Positions 1 through 6,526 of a stretch of DNA of 6,530 nt are shown in pieces. Position numbers and translations under genes: made by a program. Each line of letters opens with the position of its first letter. The first letter of the stretch is position 1. The notes beneath the pieces are model-generated. The model did not search any database. It worked only from the letters and a program-made list of their open reading frames with translations, and had not been told where the DNA came from. The stretch spans positions 1-6,530 of the forward strand of contig CATYZV010000107.1 in NCBI GenBank assembly GCA_958415865.1, given 5' to 3'. Source of the stretch: an uncultured Selenomonadaceae bacterium. Lineage in GTDB: Bacteria > Bacillota > Negativicutes > Selenomonadales > Selenomonadaceae.

Positions 1-15
1 ATTGGAGATAATACT

Positions 16-48
16 AAGGCAGTATATGAAAATAATACTGCTTTTTTT
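16..48 (+). terminator. Intrinsic terminator upstream of the molybdenum hydroxylase gene
   Basis: A 7-bp perfect stem (GCAGTAT at 19-25 with ATACTGC at 35-41) can be extended by G-U and A-U pairs to 16-44. It has a 9-base loop and is followed by seven T residues at 42-48. This is the classic form of a Rho-independent terminator. It most likely ends a + strand gene to the left of the window. It lies only about 30 bases before the hydroxylase start, so it could instead act as an attenuator in a longer leader. Confidence 0.8.
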
Positions 49-55
49 ATAGAAT
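26..55 (+). promoter_or_regulatory. Candidate promoter for the molybdenum hydroxylase gene (weak)
   Basis: TAGAAT at 50-55 matches the -10 consensus at 5 of 6 positions. ATGAAA at 26-31 matches the -35 consensus at 4 of 6, with an 18-base spacer. The -35 would sit in the terminator loop. Transcription would begin near position 62 and give a leader of about 18 bases. This is the only promoter-like pair between the terminator and the gene. The AT-rich composition makes a chance match quite possible. Confidence 0.3.
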
Positions 56-66
56 TTTGTGTGTAT

Positions 67-71
67 GGGAG
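67..71 (+). promoter_or_regulatory. Ribosome binding site that decides the hydroxylase start
   Basis: GGGAG at 67-71 is 8 bases before ATG 80 and 11 before ATG 83. It lies downstream of the longer in-frame starts GTG 59 and ATG 65, which have only AT-rich sequence before them. ATG 92 has no comparable site at good spacing. Confidence 0.6.
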
Positions 72-79
72 CGATGGAT

Positions 80-2815
80 ATGATGGAAAATATGGAGAAT
101 AAGGCGTGTGAGCTGTATGTAAACGGAAAAAGCATATCTGTCAATCCTGAGCGCAAGCTGATCGATATACTGCGCAATGAGCTGCGCTTAAAATCCGTCA
201 AGGACGGGTGCTCGGAGGGTGCCTGCGGCACCTGCACCGTACTGATCGACGGCAGAGCGATGAAGTGCTGCGTGCAGAAAGCAGCGCGGCTGGCCGGCAA
301 GCATATCACGACGGTTGAAGGATTGAGCAAGCGCGAACAGGATGTATACGCCTATGCTTTCGGCAGGGCGGGGGCAGTGCAGTGCGGCTTCTGCATACCG
401 GGCATGGTCATCTGTGCCAAGGCTCTGCTGGATGTCAAGCCAAATCCGTCGCGCTTAGAGATAGTCAACGCCATACGCAACAACTACTGCCGCTGCACGG
501 GCTACAAGAAGATCATCGATGCTATAGAGCTGGCGGCCAAGATATTCAGGGAGAATCTCTCGCTCGACGAAGCTAAGGCTGCCGACAGCCGGTTAAAAGT
601 AGGCAGGGCGGCCTGCCGCATCGATGCCGCAGAAAAAGTGCTCGGCACGGGCCGCTACACCGATGATCTGGACGATACGGATTTTCCCGGTATGATCTAC
701 GGCAGTGCCGTGCGCTCGGCGTATCCGCGCGCCATCGTAAAATCCATCGACACATCTGAAGCAAAATCACTGCCCGGCGTGGTCTGCGTACTCACAGCTG
801 ATGATGTGCCGGGCAGCAATATAGTCGGCCATTTAAAGCAGGACTGGGACACGATGATTCCGATCGGCGGGATCACGCACTACCTCGGTGATGCTATCTG
901 CCTTGTGGCGGCAGAATCGAAGGAGATATTGGAACGGGCGAAAGCACTGGTAAAAGTCGAATACGAAGAGCTGCCGGCTGTAACCTGCCCGTCGGAAGCC
1001 CTGGCTGAAAATGCGCCGCTCGTGCACCCGGAAGCGGAGCACGGCAACCTATTGAGCCATGAGCATCTAATCAGAGGCAATGCCGATGAAGTGATTGCGC
1101 ATTCGGCGTACAAGGTAACACAGCATTATGAAACGCCGTGGACGGAACACGCTTTTTTGGAACCGGAATGCGCTGTGGCCATACCGTTCGGCGGCGGTGT
1201 GTACATCTATTCGAGCGATCAGAGCGTTTACGATACGCAGCGTGAAGTATCGACGATGCTGGGCTTGGAGCCGGAAAAAGTCATCGTCGAGGATATGCTG
1301 GTCGGCGGCGGCTTCGGCGGCAAGGAAGATGTAACGGTACAGCATCACGCCGCCTTGATCGCCTACATCACCAAGCGGCCGGTCAAGGTGAAATTATCGC
1401 GGGCGGAAAGCCTGCTAATCCATCCCAAGCGCCATCCGATGAGCATCGACCTCACGACGGCATGTGATGAACGCGGCTTTTTGACGGCGATGAAAGCTGT
1501 CATCGTGTCGGATACGGGTGCCTACGCTTCTCTGGGCGGCCCGGTGCTGCAGAGGGCCTGCACTCATGCCGCAGGGCCGTACAATTATCAGGTCATCGAC
1601 ATCGAAGGCAAGGCCGCCTATACGAACAATCCGCCGGCAGGAGCCTTCCGCGGCTTCGGCGTTACGCAGTCCTGCTTTGCCACGGAGCGCAATATAGATC
1701 TATTGGCGGAAAAAGCCGGCATCGATGCGTGGCAGTTCCGCTGGCAGAATGCCATCAAGCCGGGTCAGGTGCTGCCCAACGGGCAGATAGCAGATCCGTC
1801 CACGGGGCTGGCGGAGACGCTGGCAGCCGTCAAGGCTGTTTATTACGGTGCTAAAGCCGGCCGCGTCGGCATCGCCTGCGCGATGAAAAATGCCGGCGTG
1901 GGCATCGGGCTGCCTGATGTGGGCAGAGTGCGGCTCGCCGTAAAAGACGGCAGGATTCACATATACACAGGCGCATCCTGCCTGGGGCAGGGTCTGGGGA
2001 CGGTCATGACCGGGATCGTGGCCGATACGCTTCATGTCAGCTCGGACAATATGATCTTTCACCGGCCGAATACAGCTTCATCGCCCGACTCCGGCACCAG
2101 CTCCGGCTCGCGCCAGACGCTCGTAACCGGCGAAGCAGCCCGCCGCGCTGCGCAGAAAATGCGCTATGCCCTTTTTGCCGCCTGCGGCATACCGTATAAG
2201 GCTTCACAGAGGCACAGCAGCTCTCTGCCGGAAGTCGTAATCACAGAGGAAGATGAGCAGACGAAACAGATATCTTTTTCAGCCGATGATATCGCTCGAT
2301 TAAACAATCGGGAATTTTGCGGCGAGTATCTGGCCAAGACTGATGCCATGGGAGCGGCCGTAAAATACCCTAGATCTCACGTGGCCTATGGCTACGCTAC
2401 GCAGCTGTGCCTGCTGAAAGACGACGGCACGATCGATAAGATAGTGGCGGCGCACGATGTGGGACGCGCCATCAATCCGCGCAATGTAGAAGGCCAGATC
2501 GAAGGCGGCGTCATCATGGGCTGCGGCTACGCACTCACGGAGCAGTATCCGCTCGACCACTGCGCCCCGAAAGCAAAATTCGGCACGCTGGGGCTGTTCC
2601 GCGCCGACAAGGCACCTGACGTAGAGAGCGTCATCGTAGAAAAAGGCGGTGTCGACGTGGCCTGCGGTGCCATCGGCATCGGCGAGATAACCTGCATTCC
2701 TACGGCACCGGCCATCGCCAACGCCTACTATAAATTCAGCGGCATCATGGAAACATCGCTGCCGCTCGTGCATACGCCGTATGCGCGCAAAACGAGAATT
2801 GTAAAAAAGCAGTGA
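80..2815 (+). CDS. Molybdenum hydroxylase, fused [2Fe-2S] and molybdopterin domains; selenium-dependent xanthine dehydrogenase / aldehyde oxidoreductase-like
   Basis: Predicted cytoplasmic xanthine oxidase-family enzyme that hydroxylates a purine or aldehyde with water and passes electrons through two Fe-S clusters. Numbered from the ATG at 80 (911 residues; Desulfovibrio gigas Mop has 907): a plant-type ferredoxin domain with C44, C49, C52 and C64; a second cluster domain with C102, C105, C137 and C139 (CRCTGY); then, from about residue 180, both molybdopterin domains, with GGGFGGK at 409-415, AFRGFG at 522-527, GQG at 636-638 and the GIGE loop with E869, the expected catalytic base. The FAD domain is absent, as in D. 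gigas Mop. Several N-terminal stretches (VYAYAF, GAVQCGFCIPGM, KIIDAI) resemble, from memory, clostridial selenium-dependent xanthine dehydrogenases. The frame is open from GTG 59; ATG 80 is preferred because GGGAG at 67-71 lies 8 bases upstream, while GTG 59 has no ribosome binding site. The family is near certain; the substrate is not. No FAD-subunit or cofactor-maturation gene lies in the window. Confidence 0.93.
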   Translation: MMENMENKACELYVNGKSISVNPERKLIDILRNELRLKSVKDGCSEGACGTCTVLIDGRAMKCCVQKAARLAGKHITTVEGLSKREQDVYAYAFGRAGAVQCGFCIPGMVICAKALLDVKPNPSRLEIVNAIRNNYCRCTGYKKIIDAIELAAKIFRENLSLDEAKAADSRLKVGRAACRIDAAEKVLGTGRYTDDLDDTDFPGMIYGSAVRSAYPRAIVKSIDTSEAKSLPGVVCVLTADDVPGSNIVGHLKQDWDTMIPIGGITHYLGDAICLVAAESKEILERAKALVKVEYEELPAVTCPSEALAENAPLVHPEAEHGNLLSHEHLIRGNADEVIAHSAYKVTQHYETPWTEHAFLEPECAVAIPFGGGVYIYSSDQSVYDTQREVSTMLGLEPEKVIVEDMLVGGGFGGKEDVTVQHHAALIAYITKRPVKVKLSRAESLLIHPKRHPMSIDLTTACDERGFLTAMKAVIVSDTGAYASLGGPVLQRACTHAAGPYNYQVIDIEGKAAYTNNPPAGAFRGFGVTQSCFATERNIDLLAEKAGIDAWQFRWQNAIKPGQVLPNGQIADPSTGLAETLAAVKAVYYGAKAGRVGIACAMKNAGVGIGLPDVGRVRLAVKDGRIHIYTGASCLGQGLGTVMTGIVADTLHVSSDNMIFHRPNTASSPDSGTSSGSRQTLVTGEAARRAAQKMRYALFAACGIPYKASQRHSSSLPEVVITEEDEQTKQISFSADDIARLNNREFCGEYLAKTDAMGAAVKYPRSHVAYGYATQLCLLKDDGTIDKIVAAHDVGRAINPRNVEGQIEGGVIMGCGYALTEQYPLDHCAPKAKFGTLGLFRADKAPDVESVIVEKGGVDVACGAIGIGEITCIPTAPAIANAYYKFSGIMETSLPLVHTPYARKTRIVKKQ

Positions 2816-2842
2816 GGAATCAGTTCGCGCAGAGCTGATTCC
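2816..2842 (+). terminator. Strong hairpin after the hydroxylase stop codon; terminator without a T-run, or operator
   Basis: GGAATCAGTTC at 2816-2826 pairs with GAGCTGATTCC at 2832-2842: 11 pairs including one G-U, with a 5-base loop. It begins on the base after the TGA. The following sequence (TATGATATAC) has no T-run, so it is not a standard intrinsic terminator. It may be a weak terminator, a 3'-end stabilising hairpin, or a binding site for a dimeric regulator of the next gene. The inverted repeat is certain; its role is inferred. Confidence 0.55.
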
Positions 2843-2844
2843 TA

Positions 2845-2853
2845 TGATATACT
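2845..2853 (+). promoter_or_regulatory. Extended -10 promoter of the antiporter gene
   Basis: TGATATACT is a TG-n extended -10 element with the hexamer TATACT (5 of 6 matches). No good -35 is present at the usual distance, where the right side of the inverted repeat's loop lies, but extended -10 promoters often do without one. Transcription would start near 2860, leaving a leader of about 45 bases. A second TATATT at 2882-2887 has no convincing -35 either and lies too close to the start codon to be preferred. Confidence 0.5.
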
Positions 2854-2891
2854 ATTTATGAGCACTAATTAATCGTTGTATTATATTTTGC

Positions 2892-2897
2892 AAAGGA
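2892..2897 (+). promoter_or_regulatory. Ribosome binding site of the antiporter gene
   Basis: AAAGGA ends 8 bases before ATG 2906. This supports that start, and no alternative start fits better. Confidence 0.7.
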
Positions 2898-2905
2898 CAT
2901 GATTT

Positions 2906-4519
2906 ATGGTAAATACTATTCTCCTGCTGTCGGCTGTGGTATTGGCGGCGTGTATCTTCGGCAGCAAGATATCGGCTCGGCTGGGCGTGCCTACACTGCT
3001 GTTTTTCATCGGACTGGGCATGCTGTTCGGTTCGGACGGTTTGTTTAAAATCGACTTTGAAGATTATTCCGTAACGGAAACGGTCTGCTCGTCAGCGCTC
3101 ATTTTTATAATCTTTTACGGCGGCTTCGGCACGAAGTGGAGCACTGCGCGTCCTGTGGCACTTAAAGCGGTGCTGCTGAGCACATTGGGCGTGTTCATAA
3201 CGGCAGGGCTGACGGGCTATTTCTGTCATGCGGTGCTGGGCATGAATATGCTGGAGGGTATGCTGATCGGTGCGGTGCTGAGCTCGACCGATGCGGCTTC
3301 GGTGTTTTCCATACTGCGATCTTCGCGCCTCAATCTGAAGTACAATACGGCACCGATACTGGAAATAGAGAGCGGCAGCAACGACCCGTGCGCTTATATG
3401 CTGACAGTCGTATTATTGTCTGCCATAGGTGCCAGCGTTTCGCCGGCGGATTTTGGCTACGATATATTTTCGCAGCTCGTATTCGGCGGAGGTATCGGGG
3501 CACTGCTGGCGGTGATAGGCAGTAGGATTATGCGCAGCTTTGACTTCGGCGATAGCGGCTTTGATTCGATTTTTCTGGTATCGGTGGCACTGGCGGCGTA
3601 CGCTCTGCCTTCGTTCATCGGCGGCAACGGCTATCTGGGGGCGTACATAGCAGGCATAATAATGGGCAATAAACCGATTCCCAAGAAGAAGAATCTCGTC
3701 AATTTCTTCGATGCTTTCGACGGCATCATGCAGATGATAATATTTTTTCTGCTGGGGCTTTTGGTAACGCCGTCCGATATGGTAGATTACTTCGTGCCGG
3801 CTCTGTTCATCGCGCTGTTTTTGACCTTCGTCGCAAGGCCGGCGGCGGTGGCACTGCTATTGACACCGTTTAAGGCACCGCTCAATCAGCAGCTGATACT
3901 GTCATGGGCAGGGCTGCGCGGCGCGGCTTCGATCGTGTTTGCCATCGTGGCGGTGGTGTCGCCGCACTTCGGCGATGAATCCATCTTTTCGATAGTATTC
4001 TGCGTGGTGCTGCTGTCGCTGCTGTTTCAAGGCTCGCTGCTGCCGCTTGCTTCGCGCCGCCTTCACATGATAGACGATAATTTCAACGTAATGAAGACTT
4101 TCAACGACTACTCAGAGGAAAACGACATCAATTTCATCCGCTTGGAAGTCAATGAAGGCAGTGCTTGGGTGGGCAAGAAGATAAGCGAAATCGGCTCTAT
4201 TCCCAATCTGCTGATAGCCGCCATAGTGCGCGGCAGGGAAACCATAATACCAAAGGGCGATACGGAGCTGAAGGCAGGGGATTTCCTCATAGTCTGCGCC
4301 AAGACGTACCAAGGCAGAGACAATATAGAGCTGAATGAAATAAATATAAATATTGAAAATGAAATGCTCGGCAAGAAACTGCGCGATATAGATGCAGGCC
4401 ACGATTCATTGATCGTGCTGATACGCCGCAACGGACAGGATATAATTCCCGACGGAGACAGCACGGTGGAATTCGGCGATACCGTCGTAGTCTATACTAA
4501 GCGCGATCTCTTTGCATGA
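2906..4519 (+). CDS. nhaP2: NhaP2/CvrA-type K+(Na+)/H+ antiporter with two C-terminal RCK_C domains
   Basis: Inner-membrane monovalent cation/proton antiporter of the CPA1 family, expected to expel K+ or Na+ in exchange for H+ and so help set cytoplasmic K+ and pH. Of 537 residues, about 1-385 form roughly 13 hydrophobic segments. Within these are SSTDAASVF at 126-134 (D129), ESGSNDP at 155-161 with the N159-D160 pair expected at the transport site, and SWAGLRGAAS at 333-342 with the conserved arginine R338. The cytoplasmic tail holds two domains of the RCK_C/TrkA_C pattern, at about 407-466 (ending in KAGDFLIVCA) and 478-533 (ending in EFGDTVVVYTK). In related proteins such domains sense small ligands, in some Firmicutes cyclic di-AMP; a ligand here is inference. 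ATG 2906 has AAAGGA 8 bases upstream. The gene appears to be transcribed alone from the promoter at 2845-2853. The family is clear; K+ versus Na+ preference is not. The symbol is a family-level name. Confidence 0.9.
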   Translation: MVNTILLLSAVVLAACIFGSKISARLGVPTLLFFIGLGMLFGSDGLFKIDFEDYSVTETVCSSALIFIIFYGGFGTKWSTARPVALKAVLLSTLGVFITAGLTGYFCHAVLGMNMLEGMLIGAVLSSTDAASVFSILRSSRLNLKYNTAPILEIESGSNDPCAYMLTVVLLSAIGASVSPADFGYDIFSQLVFGGGIGALLAVIGSRIMRSFDFGDSGFDSIFLVSVALAAYALPSFIGGNGYLGAYIAGIIMGNKPIPKKKNLVNFFDAFDGIMQMIIFFLLGLLVTPSDMVDYFVPALFIALFLTFVARPAAVALLLTPFKAPLNQQLILSWAGLRGAASIVFAIVAVVSPHFGDESIFSIVFCVVLLSLLFQGSLLPLASRRLHMIDDNFNVMKTFNDYSEENDINFIRLEVNEGSAWVGKKISEIGSIPNLLIAAIVRGRETIIPKGDTELKAGDFLIVCAKTYQGRDNIELNEININIENEMLGKKLRDIDAGHDSLIVLIRRNGQDIIPDGDSTVEFGDTVVVYTKRDLFA

Positions 4520-4560
4520 AAAAAGCCAGCCTCGAATCAAATGATTGAAGGCTGGCTTAT
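4519..4560. terminator. Bidirectional intrinsic terminator between the convergent antiporter and fbp genes
   Basis: A perfect 10-bp stem, AAGCCAGCCT at 4523-4532 with AGGCTGGCTT at 4549-4558, encloses a small inner stem (AATC at 4535-4538 with GATT at 4543-4546). On the minus strand it is followed by a T-run made by the six A residues at 4519-4524, so it is a textbook terminator for fbp, whose stop is about 26 bases away. On the plus strand it is followed by an interrupted T-rich stretch (TTATTCTTTCTATT), enough for the antiporter transcript but weaker. The fbp T-run overlaps the last base of the antiporter stop codon. Confidence 0.9.
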
Positions 4561-4584
4561 TCTTTCTATTATATACGTCTTTTG

Positions 4585-6483
4585 TCAGGCACGTTCAGGG
4601 ATTAAGCCGTTCTGATATGCGAGCATCAGATGGTAGATGTCGTTGATCTGTTCTTGGATTTCTTCGCCGATATCGGTGTCGGCGGTGGAAGAATGGTAAT
4701 TTTGCAGTTCCAATGTACAGGATACGGATTCTATATCGTGATTTGCCTTGAGCGATTCGCGGATGTTGGCGCAGGTCTGGTGCTCTAAGAGGCGCAGGCC
4801 GCGGGAGTTGGCAATCAAGGTGTAGCCTGCAATGCCGGTCTTCTTGTGATACGCTTTGCAGAAGCCGCCGTCTATTATTATCAGCTTGCCGTTTGCCTTT
4901 ACCGGGCTTTCGCCTGCTTTGACCTTGACGGGCACGTGGCCGTTGATGATGTGGCCGCGCTTGGGCTTTAGGGAAAAGGCGGTGAGTATCATATCGCAGA
5001 TTTTTTCATCGTTGCAGAATTTATAATACGCATCAGACGGTTCTTTCCAAGTCGATTCATCTTCGATGTACATGCGCTCGAACGTCTTGAACTCCCTGCC
5101 GGAGAACGGCGAGTATCTGCCGCACCAGAAGAAGTACATCATATCGACGAGCTTCTGGTCGTAGATGCCGAGGTATGCTTGGCGGATACATTTGTCGGCA
5201 TAGTCGAGGTATTCTTTGCCGTAGTGATAGCTGCCGTTGAGCTTTACGCGCATGAAGGTACCGTCTTCATCGTTGAGCGGTATGCAGCCATGGTACAGCA
5301 GATTGTTGTTGTAGGCTGTGTAGACACTGCCTTTTTTGTACAAGAAGTCGATGTGCTTTTTTAGGCGTGTGCTGTCGCGGAACATCGACTTGATTTCAGC
5401 GAGCACATGAGCTTCGTCTTCGTCGAGCTCATATGGATTTTTAGGGTCGATGGTCGGGAAGGACGGGCTTTTGATGGGATATAATTTGCCGTCCAGCTTG
5501 ATGTATTTGGAGATGTAGTCTATCTTGTCGAGCAGTAGTCTGCCTTCCATGCGAAAATCGGGATTGCGCTTTATGAGCTGTCCTTCGACTTTGAACAGGA
5601 TGATGGAGATGGTGCGCTGCATCGCCTTTAGCAAGGATTTGTCGGGGTAGAGCTTTGCCGCGAGCGAGGACAGCGGGCGCAGGCTGATGGCGTAGCCTTT
5701 TTCCAATACATCTATATTGTTGTAGCGCACGCAGTTGCGGATGACCGTAGCAATGCAGGCATCGCTGCCGCACATCGCACCCATCCAGAGCACGTCGTGA
5801 TTGCCCCACTGGATATCGACAGAGTGATGGCGGCGCAGCATATCTATTATGGCATCGGGCCGCTGGCCGCGGTCGAAGATATCGCCGACGATGTGCAGAT
5901 GAGCCACGGCGAGTTTTTTGATGAACTGCGTGAAGGCAGTGATGTACTCATCGCCGCTGCTGATGTTGATCAGCGTGTTCAATATGGTGTTGAAATACAC
6001 TTCTTGAAAAGCGTCTTCATTGGGGCGTGCCGTCAGAAGCTCCGAGATGATGGTCTCATAGCCTTCCGGCAGCAGATTTTTAAGCTCCGACTGCGGGTAT
6101 TTGTACGACATCAGGCGCGACAGGCGCAATAGCAGCATAAGGTTAGTCAGGTACCACTTATGCGACAGCTGCTTTTTGCTGCGCAGGTCTTCGATTTTTT
6201 CCTTGGGATAATATATCAGCGTGCAGAATTCTGCCTTCTGCGCGTCTGTCAGTTCATCGCCGAACAAGTAATCGACTTTTTCCTTTATGACACCGGAGCA
6301 GTTGTTTAATATATGGAAAAATGATTCATACTCGCCGTGCAGGTCGCTCATAAAATGCTCCGTCGGCTTGGCGAGGTTCAAAATAGCTTTGAGGCGTATC
6401 AGCTCCGTTACGACCGACTGGCGGTTGGGATATTTTTCCGATAGCAGATACAGATATTTGTATTTTTGTTTGTTTTTGTCCAA
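4585..6483 (-). CDS. fbp: Class III fructose-1,6-bisphosphatase (EC 3.1.3.11)
   Basis: Cytoplasmic gluconeogenic enzyme that hydrolyses fructose 1,6-bisphosphate to fructose 6-phosphate and phosphate. It belongs to the calcineurin-like metallophosphatase fold and is unrelated to class I Fbp and GlpX. Numbered from the TTG start (632 residues; Bacillus subtilis Fbp has about 670), metal-binding motifs occur in order: SDLHGE at 46-51, GDIFDRG at 200-206, GNHD at 227-230, an HG pair at 398-399 and NGHVPVK at 514-520, followed by DGGF at 538-541. Similarity to B. subtilis Fbp runs end to end, with HSVDIQWGNHDVLW and KANGK nearly identical as I recall that protein. The frame is open to an ATG at 6522 (645 residues), but TTG 6481-6483 is preferred because AAGGAG lies 9 bases upstream and the ATG sits inside a TATAAT box. 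The B. subtilis enzyme is activated by phosphoenolpyruvate; whether this one is cannot be seen. The gene faces the antiporter and looks monocistronic on this side. No motif is missing. Confidence 0.96.
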   Translation of the reverse strand: MDKNKQKYKYLYLLSEKYPNRQSVVTELIRLKAILNLAKPTEHFMSDLHGEYESFFHILNNCSGVIKEKVDYLFGDELTDAQKAEFCTLIYYPKEKIEDLRSKKQLSHKWYLTNLMLLLRLSRLMSYKYPQSELKNLLPEGYETIISELLTARPNEDAFQEVYFNTILNTLINISSGDEYITAFTQFIKKLAVAHLHIVGDIFDRGQRPDAIIDMLRRHHSVDIQWGNHDVLWMGAMCGSDACIATVIRNCVRYNNIDVLEKGYAISLRPLSSLAAKLYPDKSLLKAMQRTISIILFKVEGQLIKRNPDFRMEGRLLLDKIDYISKYIKLDGKLYPIKSPSFPTIDPKNPYELDEDEAHVLAEIKSMFRDSTRLKKHIDFLYKKGSVYTAYNNNLLYHGCIPLNDEDGTFMRVKLNGSYHYGKEYLDYADKCIRQAYLGIYDQKLVDMMYFFWCGRYSPFSGREFKTFERMYIEDESTWKEPSDAYYKFCNDEKICDMILTAFSLKPKRGHIINGHVPVKVKAGESPVKANGKLIIIDGGFCKAYHKKTGIAGYTLIANSRGLRLLEHQTCANIRESLKANHDIESVSCTLELQNYHSSTADTDIGEEIQEQINDIYHLMLAYQNGLIPERA

Positions 6484-6492
6484 TTCATCACT

Positions 6493-6498
6493 CTCCTT
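6493..6498 (-). promoter_or_regulatory. fbp: Ribosome binding site that decides the fbp start
   Basis: On the minus strand AAGGAG (6498 to 6493) lies 9 bases before an in-frame TTG at 6483-6481. If translation began at the ATG at 6522, this consensus site would be buried inside the coding sequence as the codons for K-E-S. An ATG just after the site, at 6488-6486, is in the wrong frame. Confidence 0.75.
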
Positions 6499-6520
6499 TG
6501 TGGTTATCGGATATGAATAC

Positions 6521-6526
6521 ATTATA
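6521..6526 (-). promoter_or_regulatory. fbp: -10 element of the fbp promoter
   Basis: The minus strand reads TATAAT from 6526 to 6521, a perfect -10 hexamer. Transcription would start near 6514, about 16 bases before the ribosome binding site, giving a leader of about 31 bases to the TTG. The -35 would lie beyond the right end of the window and cannot be checked, so this remains a one-sided match. Confidence 0.55.

Noticed and set aside
59..79. Longer start of the hydroxylase at GTG 59 or ATG 65
   Set aside because: No ribosome binding site precedes either; the upstream bases are the T-run of the terminator and AT-rich sequence. The extra residues (MCMGAMD) have no match to the family's N-terminus.
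1..79. Molybdenum cofactor riboswitch upstream of the hydroxylase
   Set aside because: Fewer than 80 bases are visible and they are explained by a simple terminator hairpin. The long multi-stem Moco RNA structure is not present.
2300..2773. 157-codon open frame on the minus strand inside the hydroxylase gene
   Set aside because: It lies wholly within a well-conserved gene, has no recognisable domain and reads as a low-complexity H/A/R-rich antisense shadow.
4108..4464. 118-codon minus-strand open frame within the antiporter tail
   Set aside because: The opposite frame encodes two conserved RCK_C domains. The S/I-rich translation looks like a shadow of their codons.
80..4519. Hydroxylase and antiporter as one operon
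   Set aside because: The 90-base gap contains a strong hairpin and a good extended -10 promoter, and the functions are unrelated. Some read-through is possible.
5797..6132. 111-codon open frame on the plus strand inside fbp
   Set aside because: It is antisense to the conserved catalytic region of fbp and has no recognisable motif of its own.
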